DNA of 61,809 bases from JABSOG01 sp041583135 (GTDB taxonomy: Bacteria > Pseudomonadota > Gammaproteobacteria > Enterobacterales > Alteromonadaceae), in assembly GCA_041583135.1 (NCBI GenBank), contig JBFHGJ010000021.1, forward strand, positions 1-61,809. Direction: 5' to 3'. Shown in pieces: positions 34,601 through 43,712 of this stretch. Under the pieces are notes generated by a model. That model was not told where the DNA came from, searched no databases, and saw only the letters and a program-made list of their open reading frames with translations. How positions within the stretch are numbered: the stretch's first letter is position 1; the number at the start of each line of letters is the position of its first letter. The position numbers and the translations under genes are program-made.

Positions 34601-35782
34601 GTGTTATTTTTGATTGGTAGAGACCAGGCATTATTCACCCGAGATATAGAAAAATACGAACAGCAGTTGGCTGAGGAAGTCTCAAAATCAAGATTTTTAG
34701 TGCTCGGTGGCGCCGGCTCTATCGGTCAGGCAGTGACCAAAGAGATCTTCAAACGTAGCCCGAAAAAATTACACGTTGTCGATATCAGTGAAAACAACAT
34801 GGTTGAGCTGGTGCGCGATATCCGCAGCTCGTTCGGTTATATCGACGGCGATTTCAAAACCTTCGCATTGGATATCGGCTCGGTTGAATATGATGCCTTT
34901 TTTGAAGCCGACGGCGAGTATGACTACATTCTCAACCTATCAGCCCTCAAGCACGTTCGTTCGGAAAAAGACCCTTACACCTTGATGCGTATGATTGACG
35001 TCAACGTCTTCAACACTGACAAAACCTTGTGTCAGGCCATCGACAAAGGGGTGAAAAAATACTTCTGCGTTTCCACCGACAAAGCTGCCAACCCAGTAAA
35101 TATGATGGGTGGTTCGAAGCGTATCATGGAAATGTTCTTGATGCGTCGCAGTAAAGACATCTGTATCTCGACCGCGCGTTTTGCCAATGTGGCCTTCTCT
35201 GACGGGTCTTTGTTGCACGGTTTCAATCAAAGGATCCAGAAAAAGCAGCCTATCGTTGCGCCCAAAGACATCAAACGTTATTTTGTAACCCCACAAGAGT
35301 CGGGCGAATTGTGTCTGATGTCTTGTATCTTCGGTGAAAACCGCGATATTTTCTTCCCGAAACTCTCAGAAGCGCTGCATCTGATCAACTTCGCCGACAT
35401 TGCGACTAAGTATCTGGCCGAGCAAGGCTATGAACCTTATTTGTGTGAAAACGAAGATGAAGCCCGTGAACTGGCGCATACGCTGCCGGCTGAAGGCAAG
35501 TGGCCGTGTCTATTCACCAACAGCGATACCACAGGTGAGAAAGATTTCGAAGAATTCTTCACCGACTCTGAGGTGTTGGATATGGAACGCTTTGATAATT
35601 TAGGTGTGATCAAAAACGAGCTGGCCTATGACCCTGAATTGGTTGAGCTGTTTGAACAGCGCATCGCTGAAATGAAAGCGCAAAAACGCTGGGACAAAGA
35701 ACAATTGGTTGAGCTGTTTTTCAAAATGCTGCCAGCTTTCGGTCACAAAGAGACCGGTAAATACCTCGACTCAAAAATGTGA
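34601..35782 (+). CDS. UDP-GlcNAc 4,6-dehydratase-like protein (LegB/PglF/CapD type)
   Basis: A soluble extended SDR of about 393 residues related to the catalytic domain of FlaA1/PglF. The cofactor loop VLGGAGSIGQAVTKEIF is near residue 37. The catalytic segment STDKAANPVNMMGGSKR near 150 has Met in place of the usual Tyr, as in PglF-type dehydratases. It would form a 4-keto-6-deoxy sugar as step one of a legionaminic-type pathway. The start is uncertain: ATG 34592 directly abuts AGAGG, while GTG 34601 has that site at good spacing. The C-terminus extends beyond typical LegB by some 60 residues. Confidence 0.85.
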   Translation: MLFLIGRDQALFTRDIEKYEQQLAEEVSKSRFLVLGGAGSIGQAVTKEIFKRSPKKLHVVDISENNMVELVRDIRSSFGYIDGDFKTFALDIGSVEYDAFFEADGEYDYILNLSALKHVRSEKDPYTLMRMIDVNVFNTDKTLCQAIDKGVKKYFCVSTDKAANPVNMMGGSKRIMEMFLMRRSKDICISTARFANVAFSDGSLLHGFNQRIQKKQPIVAPKDIKRYFVTPQESGELCLMSCIFGENRDIFFPKLSEALHLINFADIATKYLAEQGYEPYLCENEDEARELAHTLPAEGKWPCLFTNSDTTGEKDFEEFFTDSEVLDMERFDNLGVIKNELAYDPELVELFEQRIAEMKAQKRWDKEQLVELFFKMLPAFGHKETGKYLDSKM

Positions 35783-35796
35783 TTTAAGGCTGTATT

Positions 35797-36945
35797 ATGA
35801 TGCACCAAAAGCTTGTTGAATTTGTCCGGGATACTTACAAGACCCAGGAATTCATTCCTCTTCATGCGCCGACGTTCAATGGCAATGAAAAGGCCTATGT
35901 GCTCAACACCATTGAGTCTACTTTCGTTTCAAGTGTCGGCAAGTATGTTGAAGACTTTGAACTGGCAATAGCCGATTACACCGGTAGTGCCAAAGCTGTT
36001 GCCGTTGTTAACGGCACCGCCGCACTTCATACCGCCCTTTATATGGCGGGTGTGCGCGCCAACGATATGGTCATCACTCAGGCGCTCACTTTTGTTGCGA
36101 CCTGTAATGCGCTATTTCATATGGGCGTCGAGCCGATTTTTGCCGATGTCAGCAAAACTACTTTGGGTTTATGCCCAAAAAGCGTTGAGCAATTTTTAGA
36201 GCAAAATGCCACCATCGACGATAACGGCCAATGTATCGATAAAACCAGTGGTAAGGTGATCCGTGCGGTTGTGCCGATGCACACTTTCGGTCATCCGGTT
36301 GAACTTGATGAGTTGATGGCGGTATGTGAAAAATGGCATTTGACCTTGGTCGAAGATGCCGCCGAAAGTTTAGGTTCTTTTTATAAAGGCAAGCACACCG
36401 GCACCATGGGTCAGTATGCGGCGCTGAGCTTTAACGGCAACAAAATCATTACCACCGGTGGCGGCGGTATGGTGTTGTGTAGAGATCTTAAACAAGGTGA
36501 GCACACCAAGCATGTGACCACCACGGCTAAGCGCCCTCATCCATTTGAGTTTTATCACGATGAGCCGGGCTTTAACTACCGCCTACCGAATCTCAATGCG
36601 GCTTTGGGCTGTGCTCAAATGGAAGTGTTGGCAGAGTTTGTCGAGAAAAAACGTGCATTGGCTCACCATTATGAGCAATTTTTTGCCGGTAGCGACTTTA
36701 CCTTTGTCAAAGAGCCCGAGCATTGTCAATCCAACTATTGGCTCAACGCCATCATGTGTCCTGATGTCGATGCCCGCAACCAAATGCTTGAGCAATGTAA
36801 TCAGGCTGGTGTGATGGTTAGACCGATTTGGCAGTTGATGCATCGTTTGCCTATGTTCAGCCATTGTCGTAGAACCGACCTATCGAATTCGGAAGTCATT
36901 GAATCATTACTCGTTAATATTCCAAGTACCCCAGTAAGTATCTAA
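35797..36945 (+). CDS. legC: LegC-family aminotransferase
   Basis: A 382-residue PLP aminotransferase that converts the 4-keto sugar to a 4-amino sugar. It opens with the highly characteristic LegC start FIPLHAPTFNGNEKAYV and TFVSSVGKYVEDFE. The Asp of EDAAESLGSFYKG near residue 187 and the Schiff-base Lys in SFNGNKIITTGGGG near 212 are present. Fifteen bases separate it from the dehydratase gene and two from the epimerase gene, the usual order in nonulosonate loci. Family assignment is secure; the exact sugar is inferred from context. Confidence 0.92.
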   Translation: MMHQKLVEFVRDTYKTQEFIPLHAPTFNGNEKAYVLNTIESTFVSSVGKYVEDFELAIADYTGSAKAVAVVNGTAALHTALYMAGVRANDMVITQALTFVATCNALFHMGVEPIFADVSKTTLGLCPKSVEQFLEQNATIDDNGQCIDKTSGKVIRAVVPMHTFGHPVELDELMAVCEKWHLTLVEDAAESLGSFYKGKHTGTMGQYAALSFNGNKIITTGGGGMVLCRDLKQGEHTKHVTTTAKRPHPFEFYHDEPGFNYRLPNLNAALGCAQMEVLAEFVEKKRALAHHYEQFFAGSDFTFVKEPEHCQSNYWLNAIMCPDVDARNQMLEQCNQAGVMVRPIWQLMHRLPMFSHCRRTDLSNSEVIESLLVNIPSTPVSI

Positions 36946-36947
36946 TT

Positions 36948-38096
36948 ATGCGTAGAATCGGCATTGTCACCGGCACGCGGGCCGAGTACGGCCTGCTGGC
37001 ACGGATCATTTCACTACTGCAACAAGACTCGCGTTTCGATACGCGAGTTTTTGCCTGTGGAACCCATCTTTCTCCTGAATTCGGCATGACCATCGGTGAG
37101 CTGGAAAAGGACGGCATCGAGCACGTCATTGCTGTTGAAATGTTGCTCTCAAGCGGCTCTCGGGTTGGTGTGGCCAAGTCGGTCGGTATCGCCGCCATGG
37201 GCTTTGCCGATGCCTTTAGCCGTGAGTCTCTCGATTGTCTGTTGGTACTTGGTGACCGTTATGAGATTTTGGCCGCAGTACAAACCGCCATGCTGATGGA
37301 TATTCCCGTGGCACATATCCACGGTGGCGAAGTCACCGAAGGTGCGTTTGACGATTGTATTCGACACGCCATCACCAAAATGGCCAATATTCATTTTCCG
37401 GTGACTGAAGATTTTGCCCGTCGTATCTGCCAGATGGGCGAGAGCGAGTCCTCGGTCTATGTGGTTGGGACGCCCGGGGTAGACAATATTGTCAATATCA
37501 AGCCGATGGCCAAGGCTGAGCTTGAGCAAAGCTTGGGGTTTGAAGTGAAAACCCCATTGGCGCTGGTGACCTACCATCCGGTGACCAAAGCCAGCGATGC
37601 CAGCGAAAACGACATCAGCCCTTTGGTTGAAGCGATTAAGGCCAATCCACAACTGCATTATATAATTACCTATCCCAATGCCGATGGCGGCGGTAAAGAC
37701 ATTATCGACCAGTGGCAAACCATCAGCGATTTGCCTAATGTGCAGATAGTGCCGTCACTGGGCTTTGCCCGTTATTTGTCGGTGATGTCTGAGGTTGAGT
37801 GCGTGATAGGTAACTCCTCAAGCGGCATTATCGAAGCCCCGGCGTTTCACGTTGCGACTATCAATATCGGCACCAGACAAGATGGTCGCCCACGCTCGGA
37901 GACTGTACTGGATGTCAAAATGTCGCAAAGCCAGATTGATGAAGCGATTAAATTAAGCACCAGTGAAGCGTTTAAGCAAAAGGCCAAACAGGCCGTCAAT
38001 CCTTATGGTCAGGGCGGCGCCGCTCAGGCCATTGTCGATGTATTGGCGAAAATCGATTTTGAAGCGGTAAAAATTAAAACCTTTATAGACAGGTGA
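36948..38096 (+). CDS. legG: Hydrolysing UDP-sugar 2-epimerase (NeuC/LegG)
   Basis: A 382-residue enzyme that releases UDP and inverts C2 of the diamino-trideoxy sugar to give the 6-carbon substrate of the synthase. It has the NeuC start GIVTGTRAEYGLLARII, the catalytic-region HIHGGEVTEGAFDD near residue 122, and CVIGNSSSGIIEAP near 285. The length fits NeuC/LegG rather than non-hydrolysing WecB (where a different start is usual). It sits two bases after legC and four before the synthase gene, so translation is tightly coupled. Confidence 0.92.
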   Translation: MRRIGIVTGTRAEYGLLARIISLLQQDSRFDTRVFACGTHLSPEFGMTIGELEKDGIEHVIAVEMLLSSGSRVGVAKSVGIAAMGFADAFSRESLDCLLVLGDRYEILAAVQTAMLMDIPVAHIHGGEVTEGAFDDCIRHAITKMANIHFPVTEDFARRICQMGESESSVYVVGTPGVDNIVNIKPMAKAELEQSLGFEVKTPLALVTYHPVTKASDASENDISPLVEAIKANPQLHYIITYPNADGGGKDIIDQWQTISDLPNVQIVPSLGFARYLSVMSEVECVIGNSSSGIIEAPAFHVATINIGTRQDGRPRSETVLDVKMSQSQIDEAIKLSTSEAFKQKAKQAVNPYGQGGAAQAIVDVLAKIDFEAVKIKTFIDR

Positions 38097-38100
38097 GCAA

Positions 38101-39186
38101 ATGACGAATAAGACACTGATCATCGCCGAAGCGGGCGTCAATCATAACGGCTCTTTGGATATGGCAAAAGAGCTGATTGATGTGGCGGCGCAAAGCGGTG
38201 CGGACCTGGTAAAGTTTCAAACCTTTAAAGCGAAAAAACTGGTGGATAAGAAAGCCAAGATGGCTGATTATCAGGTCAAAAATACCGGTGTCAGTGAGTC
38301 TCAGCTGGCAATGCTACAACGTTTGGAGTTGAGCATTGATGATCATTTTCAGTTGCTGGAGCATTGTCAAAAGCGCAATATCGAGTTTTTCTCAACCGCT
38401 TTTGACGACGACAGTTTGAACTTTTTGGTCAACGACATGACCATGAGCCGTCTTAAGCTGCCCTCAGGTGAGCTGACCAATGCCCCGGCGTTGTTGTCTC
38501 ATGCCAGAACCGGTTTGGATTTGATCATCTCAACGGGCATGGCGACTATGGATGAGATAGTCCAAGCGCTTAAATTTATCGCCTTTGGCCTCGTTGCACC
38601 TAAAGATCAAATGCCTACCGAAGCGGAGCTAGAGCGCATCTACCAGTTAGAGCAAACCAAAGCCCTGTTGCGTGAAAAAGTCACCATCTTGCATTGCACC
38701 TCTGAATATCCTGCGCCATGGAATGACATTCACTTAAATGCGATGGGACTGCTGCGCGATACCTTCAGCTTGCCTGTGGGATATTCTGATCACAGTGAAG
38801 GCATTCACATTCCTATTGCGGCGGTAAGCTTGGGCGCGACGGTCATTGAAAAACACTTTACCTTGTCACGTGACCTGCCGGGACCTGATCACAAAGCGTC
38901 TATCGAACCGGATGAATTGAGTCAAATGGTGCGTTGTATTCGCCAAACCGAGCAAGCTTTAGGTCAAGCGGTGAAAACGCCCAATGAAACCGAACAAAAA
39001 ACCAAGCTGTTGGTACGTAAAAGCCTTGGAGCCAATGTCGATATGCGCAAAGGCGAGATCTTTACTGAGCAGAACTTAACCACCTTGCGTCCCGGCACCG
39101 GTATGTCTACCAGTCTGTATTGGGATATGCTTGGCAAACCTGCCAGCAAAGATTATGAGGCAGGTGAGTTAATTGATGAGCAATAA
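38101..39186 (+). CDS. legI: Nonulosonate synthase (NeuB/LegI)
   Basis: Condenses phosphoenolpyruvate with the epimerase product to make a nine-carbon sialic-acid-like sugar. Canonical motifs are all present: AEAGVNHNGSLDMAKELI near residue 9, KFQTF near 40, LKLPSGELTN near 120, ISTGMA near 140, HCTSEYPAP near 198, GYSDHSEG near 223, and EKHFTLSRDLPGPDHKASI near 245, followed by an SAF domain. Length is 361. Its last 11 bases overlap the acetyltransferase start. This is the normal NeuB type, in contrast to the divergent homologue at 12399. Legionaminate is favoured over pseudaminate by the LegB/LegC partners. Confidence 0.93.
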   Translation: MTNKTLIIAEAGVNHNGSLDMAKELIDVAAQSGADLVKFQTFKAKKLVDKKAKMADYQVKNTGVSESQLAMLQRLELSIDDHFQLLEHCQKRNIEFFSTAFDDDSLNFLVNDMTMSRLKLPSGELTNAPALLSHARTGLDLIISTGMATMDEIVQALKFIAFGLVAPKDQMPTEAELERIYQLEQTKALLREKVTILHCTSEYPAPWNDIHLNAMGLLRDTFSLPVGYSDHSEGIHIPIAAVSLGATVIEKHFTLSRDLPGPDHKASIEPDELSQMVRCIRQTEQALGQAVKTPNETEQKTKLLVRKSLGANVDMRKGEIFTEQNLTTLRPGTGMSTSLYWDMLGKPASKDYEAGELIDEQ

Positions 39187-39832
39187 ACCGGTCATTCTTA
39201 TCGGCTGTGGTGGTCATGCCAAGGTAGTTGCCTGTGCATTACTCGATAGCGGCCGTGAGGTGATTGGCGTTGTCGATAACCAGTTTGATGGGGTTAAACC
39301 CTGGCGTTGGGGTATCGATTTGATTGGCGATGACAGCGCTGTGCTGGGATTTGCCGATGATGAGGTTGAACTGGCCCTTGGCATTGGTCAAATGCCCGGC
39401 AACAACCTAAGACAACGCATTTTTGATGATTTTAAAGATAAAGGCTACCGCTTTGCGACGGTAGTCAGCCCCAGAGCCATGATTTCGCGAGATGTAGTGC
39501 TGGCAGAAGGGGTTCAGGTATTGGACGGTGCAATCATACAGTGTTGTTGTGTGATCGGTGCCAATACCATTGTCAATACTGGCGCGCAGCTGGACCACGA
39601 TTGTGAAATCGGTTCAAACTGTCATTTGGCGCCGGGAACGACACTTTCTGGGGGGGTTAAGGTAGGTAACGGCACCATGATTGGCGTCGGTGCGACGGTG
39701 ATCCAAGGTATCAGCATCGGTCAAGGTGCTATACTTGGAGCTGGAGCGACCTGCTACCGAGATGTAAATGATGCAGAACTATTGCTGGCGGCCAAAAACA
39801 CCACAAAACAAATAGACCAGGCTAAGCGGTAG
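39176..39832 (+). CDS. NeuD/PglD-family acetyltransferase (LegH role)
   Basis: A 218-residue protein with an N-terminal Rossmann-like module (PVILIGCGGHAKVVACALL) and C-terminal hexapeptide beta-helix (IGANTIVNTGAQLDHDCEI, GNGTMIGVGATVIQGISIG). The catalytic His lies in the LDHDCEIG turn. It would acetylate the 4-amino group made by LegC, as LegH or PglD do. TTG 39173 would add one residue, but ATG 39176, overlapping the legI stop region, is preferred. Position between the synthase and the nucleotidyltransferase fits known legionaminate loci. Confidence 0.88.
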   Translation: MSNKPVILIGCGGHAKVVACALLDSGREVIGVVDNQFDGVKPWRWGIDLIGDDSAVLGFADDEVELALGIGQMPGNNLRQRIFDDFKDKGYRFATVVSPRAMISRDVVLAEGVQVLDGAIIQCCCVIGANTIVNTGAQLDHDCEIGSNCHLAPGTTLSGGVKVGNGTMIGVGATVIQGISIGQGAILGAGATCYRDVNDAELLLAAKNTTKQIDQAKR

Positions 39833-39856
39833 AAATGATTAGGTTGAAAAACACAT

Positions 39857-40909
39857 ATGACTAAAAAATGGCAACAATGGATCCTTGGTGAATCATCAAA
39901 GATCGTGGACGTTCTAACGGTTTTAGAGCAAAGTGGCAGTGGCGTGTGCTTTATTGTCGATGGCAACAACAAGCTGTTGGGCACCGTTTCAGATGGTGAT
40001 ATTCGCCGCGCCTTGCTTGATCACGCCTCGCTCGAAACCGAGGTCACTAAAGTAATGAATCATGCTCCGCGAGTCTGTCATTTGTCTGACTCGCCTGAGC
40101 AGCGCCGTCAAATCCTTGAAAAGAACCGCCTGTTGCATTTGCCGGTGCTGGAAAACGGCATTTTGGTTGATGTCAGCTCACTCTATGAGTTGGTGGACAA
40201 CCGCAAATATCCCAATGCGGTCTTTTTAATGGCCGGAGGCTTCGGCACCCGCTTGCGTCCTTTGACCGAGAACTGTCCTAAGCCACTGTTGAAAATCGGT
40301 GATAAGCCGATCCTCGAAACCACTTTGCGCCGTTTTATCGAGTCGGGCTTTTACAACTTTTATATTTCAACCCATTATTTGCCGGATATGATCCGCGAGC
40401 ATTTCGGGGATGGCAGCAAATGGGGGGTCAGTATCGAATATGTCCATGAGGACGATCCGTTGGGGACTGCCGGTGCGTTAGGCTTATTGCCGCCAGAGGC
40501 CGCCGAGCATCCGGTGTTAATGATCAACGGCGATATTCTGACCAAGGTCAATTTTGCCAGCTTGTTGGAATTCCACCAGCAGTCAAAAGCCCATGTGACC
40601 ATGTGCGTGCGCAAATACGACTTCCAAGTGCCATACGGTGTGGTTGAGGCCAAAGATGGCTTTATTTCGCAGATCGTTGAAAAGCCTGTCCACGAGTTTT
40701 TCGTCAATGCAGGTATTTACGTACTCAATGGCGATATCGTTTCTTCTGTTACCTGTGGCGATAAAATCGATATGCCGACCTTAGTGGAAGGCTTGATTGA
40801 GGAGCCAGCTGGTGTGTCGATGTATCCAGTGCACGAATATTGGCTGGATATCGGGCGCATGGCTGACTTTGAACGGGCGCAAAAGGAATATTGGGAATTC
40901 TTCGTCTAG
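39857..40909 (+). CDS. CBS-domain sugar nucleotidyltransferase (PtmE-like)
   Basis: A 350-residue fusion. Residues about 1-115 form a CBS pair (GSGVCFIVDGNNKLLGTVSD, LLHLPVLENGILVDV). Residues 120-350 form a nucleotidyltransferase with FLMAGGFGTRLRPLT near 125, the metal-binding NGDILTK near 223, and EKPVHEFFVNAGIYVL near 275. Campylobacter PtmE of this architecture makes GDP-glucosamine-type precursor for legionaminate from glucosamine-1-phosphate, which would mean the pathway runs on GDP- rather than UDP-linked sugar. That is inference from family knowledge. Its last 19 bases overlap the next gene. Confidence 0.88.
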   Translation: MTKKWQQWILGESSKIVDVLTVLEQSGSGVCFIVDGNNKLLGTVSDGDIRRALLDHASLETEVTKVMNHAPRVCHLSDSPEQRRQILEKNRLLHLPVLENGILVDVSSLYELVDNRKYPNAVFLMAGGFGTRLRPLTENCPKPLLKIGDKPILETTLRRFIESGFYNFYISTHYLPDMIREHFGDGSKWGVSIEYVHEDDPLGTAGALGLLPPEAAEHPVLMINGDILTKVNFASLLEFHQQSKAHVTMCVRKYDFQVPYGVVEAKDGFISQIVEKPVHEFFVNAGIYVLNGDIVSSVTCGDKIDMPTLVEGLIEEPAGVSMYPVHEYWLDIGRMADFERAQKEYWEFFV

Positions 40910-42723
40910 TTCGCCAAGGGTGGCACAAAACACTTATCGCCCACTTAGGGCGTGTTTGTGTGCCGCCACTGTTACTGTGCTACCGTTATCTGGCGTCGTT
41001 TGAGGTTGTTGCTCAGCCGCTGCGTCAGATACTGATGCTGCTCTTGAGCCTTCAGGCCGAACTGGGGCTTAAGTCTATTGCGCAAAACACCTCAAAGCGC
41101 TATCTCAAACATCCTGCCTTAATATTGCCCGTCACCGAGCTGATGGTGGCCAAAGACTATCTGTTGGCACCGATTGAGCCTGCACTAAAACACCACTACC
41201 AGGCCAGTCAAGGCGATAGCGAACAACAGCTGTGGGTTCTGGGTTATCTATTGTCGGTGATGCAAAAAAACGGCGATAGGGCCGCTATGGCACCATATAT
41301 CGAGCAGTGTAAAGCGCTCATCGCGCAAGTGGGGGTTTCTGAGCGTAGTTTTGCCGTACTGTCGGGCTTATCAGAGCCTGCGATCCGATTGGCATTGATA
41401 GCGCAGACTCAAGGCCAGCAACAAATGTTGATGCAGTTTTATCAGGCCGATAGCGAGTTGGCTGTAAGCCGAGGGCTAGAGTTGGCGAATGAGCTGCTCA
41501 AAGGGCCTTATGCCAGCAAAGTGCTCGGGGCTGTGTTTGGTTTATGGTTTAAACAAGGTCGTTTTGAGCAGATAAAAAACCACATCGAACAGAGCTGCCA
41601 GAGTCCTATGTCGCAACAGGCCCATTACGGTTACGCCGTGCTCAGTTACAATTTTCACTTACTCGATTGTGCGCGACATCATTATGCTGCTTTAGCCAAG
41701 GTGAAAGGGCGGTTTAATCTAGAGTTGGCTTGTCATGGCCCGTTGAGCGCCTTTGCCCGGCTTGAGCAGGAGTTTAATGAAACCTTGGAGGCATTTGCCG
41801 GGATTGCGTTTTTCGACTCGCGCCAAATCGCTCAGTTAAGCTCGGCAACGCCACTATTGCTTGTCGGTAAAGTCGATTCGCTTAACAATCAGTTCTTTTA
41901 TACCTTTGTACTGCGGCAATTGTGCCAAAGGTTTAAACAGTTGACCATGGTGTGTGACAGTCGGGTCATGGCCACTTTTAGCCAGAGTTTTCCTACGGTT
42001 CGATTTTTACCGCTAGATAAGTTTGACAGTGAGACCCTCAAGCAATTGCCGCTATCAAAACGCTATTTGTTTAATGAGGCAATGCTCGGCGAGCATCAAG
42101 ATAAAGTGATTTGTCATATTCCCTTTCAACGTTATTTTAGCGATTGGTCGGCACTTGAACGGCAACGCCAGCAAGGTCCTTGGCTTACGCCTTTGCCAGA
42201 TAGAGTCGCCCATTGGCAGCAGTGGTTGGCCGCTTTCGACCTGCCGGTTATCGGCTTGAGTGTCGGCAGTGGCAAGGTGGATTTTGAGCGTGCCATGTAT
42301 ATGGTTGAACATCGTCAGCTCACCGCCTTACAGCGCTTTGATAAATTGCAGATAGTCAGCTTGGACCCTCATTTTGACGCTCAACAGTTGGCGCAAATAG
42401 GTCAGGAGTGCGGTTTGTCTATCGTAACGCCCGAGATTGACTTATTTCATCAACTCGATGAGTTGTTGGCCTTATTGGCGGCCTTGCCGCTTATCGTGGT
42501 TACCCCAAACAACCTGATGGACATGGGCTCGGCGCTCAATACCGAGGTGCTGGTGTTAGATCCCACGTGGCAAATGAAACAATGGCAAGCGCCCGATAGC
42601 CCCTGCTATTTGCTGTCGAACCGCACCCGTTTTATTCGCCCGAGTGAGCGTAACGATGATTATTTGTCTGATCTGAACGAACAGCTCTATCTGGCCCTTG
42701 CCGCTCAGCTACCTGCCGAGTAG
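40891..42723 (+). CDS. Helical-repeat protein with GT9/GT41-like glycosyltransferase C-terminus
   Basis: A protein of up to 610 residues. The N-terminal 300 residues are helical and TPR-like (LAKVKGRFNLELACHGPLS, YGYAVLSYNFHLLDCARHHY). The C-terminal 280 residues read like a GT-B transferase: LLVGKVDSLNNQFFYTFVLR near 325, VIGLSVGSGKVDFE near 450, and a donor-site-like LIVVTPNNLMDMGSALNTEV near 530. This resembles TPR-transferases that glycosylate proteins. The start is uncertain: TTG 40891 follows AAGGA by only three bases and overlaps the previous gene; GTG 40960 is an alternative. It could be the transferase that uses the nonulosonate, but this is not shown. Confidence 0.65.
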   Translation: MGILRLVRQGWHKTLIAHLGRVCVPPLLLCYRYLASFEVVAQPLRQILMLLLSLQAELGLKSIAQNTSKRYLKHPALILPVTELMVAKDYLLAPIEPALKHHYQASQGDSEQQLWVLGYLLSVMQKNGDRAAMAPYIEQCKALIAQVGVSERSFAVLSGLSEPAIRLALIAQTQGQQQMLMQFYQADSELAVSRGLELANELLKGPYASKVLGAVFGLWFKQGRFEQIKNHIEQSCQSPMSQQAHYGYAVLSYNFHLLDCARHHYAALAKVKGRFNLELACHGPLSAFARLEQEFNETLEAFAGIAFFDSRQIAQLSSATPLLLVGKVDSLNNQFFYTFVLRQLCQRFKQLTMVCDSRVMATFSQSFPTVRFLPLDKFDSETLKQLPLSKRYLFNEAMLGEHQDKVICHIPFQRYFSDWSALERQRQQGPWLTPLPDRVAHWQQWLAAFDLPVIGLSVGSGKVDFERAMYMVEHRQLTALQRFDKLQIVSLDPHFDAQQLAQIGQECGLSIVTPEIDLFHQLDELLALLAALPLIVVTPNNLMDMGSALNTEVLVLDPTWQMKQWQAPDSPCYLLSNRTRFIRPSERNDDYLSDLNEQLYLALAAQLPAE

Positions 42724-42735
42724 GGCTTGCGAGGT

Positions 42736-42765
42736 TTGTCATTTGCTCGGTGATGCCGATATAAT
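42736..42765 (+). promoter_or_regulatory. Sigma70 promoter of cysD
   Basis: TTGTCA (42736-42741), 18-base spacer, perfect TATAAT (42760-42765). Predicted start about 35 bases before the cysD start codon. Any CysB site was not resolved. Confidence 0.7.
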
Positions 42766-42806
42766 GGCGAAGGCGAGGCAACCACTGTTAACCAATTGAG
42801 GCGCAT

Positions 42807-43709
42807 TTGAAAACCCTGACTCACTTAGCATTGTTAGAAGCACAATCGATTCACATCATTCGCGAAGTGGCTGCCGAGTTTGAACGTCCCGTGATGTTAT
42901 ACTCCATCGGTAAAGATTCCTCGGTATTGCTACACCTTGCACGTAAGGCCTTTGCCCCGGCCAAGATCCCATTTCCGCTGCTACACGTCGATACCGGCTG
43001 GAAGTTCCGTGAGATGATAGCCTTTCGCGACAAAGTGGCGGCACAGTTGGGGTTGGATCTATTGGTTCATCAAAACCCACAAGGGTTGAGTCAAGGTATA
43101 GGTCCATTTAGCCACGGCAGTAAAATCCATACCGATGTGATGAAAACCCAAGCGCTTAAACAGGCGCTGGATAAATATCAATTCGATGCCGCTTTTGGTG
43201 GCGCTCGGCGAGATGAAGAAAAGTCCCGTGCCAAAGAGCGGGTATATTCCTTCCGTGATGCCAACCATCGTTGGGATCCAAAAAACCAACGCCCAGAGTT
43301 GTGGAATATCTACAATAGCCGAATCAATCCAAAAGAAAGCATCCGAGTATTCCCGTTGTCCAACTGGACTGAACTCGATGTATGGCAGTACATCAAAGAG
43401 CAGCAAATTGACGTCGTGCCTTTATATTTCGCCAAGCGACGACCAGTGGTGGAGCGCGATGGCATGTTGATCATGGTCGATGATGAGCGAATGCCCCTTG
43501 AAAAAGGCGAACAGGTGCAAATGCGAGAAGTTCGTTTTCGTACTTTGGGCTGTTATCCGCTGACCGGCGCCGTGCCCTCTGGTGCAAAATCTATCAATGA
43601 CATCATTCAAGAGATGCTGCTGACCAACACCTCTGAGCGGCAAGGGCGGCTCATTGACCACGACAGTGCAGGCTCAATGGAAGCGAAAAAAATAGAAGGG
43701 TACTTTTAA
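42807..43709 (+). CDS. cysD: Sulfate adenylyltransferase subunit 2
   Basis: Catalytic subunit of ATP sulfurylase, making adenosine 5'-phosphosulfate from sulfate and ATP with GTP hydrolysis by CysN. The PP-loop motif MLYSIGKDSSVLLHLARKAF is near residue 31, VDTGWKFREM near 61, and GGARRDEEKSRAKER near 131, all standard. Length is 300. The start is TTG 42807, with GAGG five bases upstream, giving the normal ESIHIIREVAAEF-type N-terminus. cysN starts three bases after the stop. Confidence 0.96.
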   Translation: MKTLTHLALLEAQSIHIIREVAAEFERPVMLYSIGKDSSVLLHLARKAFAPAKIPFPLLHVDTGWKFREMIAFRDKVAAQLGLDLLVHQNPQGLSQGIGPFSHGSKIHTDVMKTQALKQALDKYQFDAAFGGARRDEEKSRAKERVYSFRDANHRWDPKNQRPELWNIYNSRINPKESIRVFPLSNWTELDVWQYIKEQQIDVVPLYFAKRRPVVERDGMLIMVDDERMPLEKGEQVQMREVRFRTLGCYPLTGAVPSGAKSINDIIQEMLLTNTSERQGRLIDHDSAGSMEAKKIEGYF

Positions 43710-43712
43710 GCG

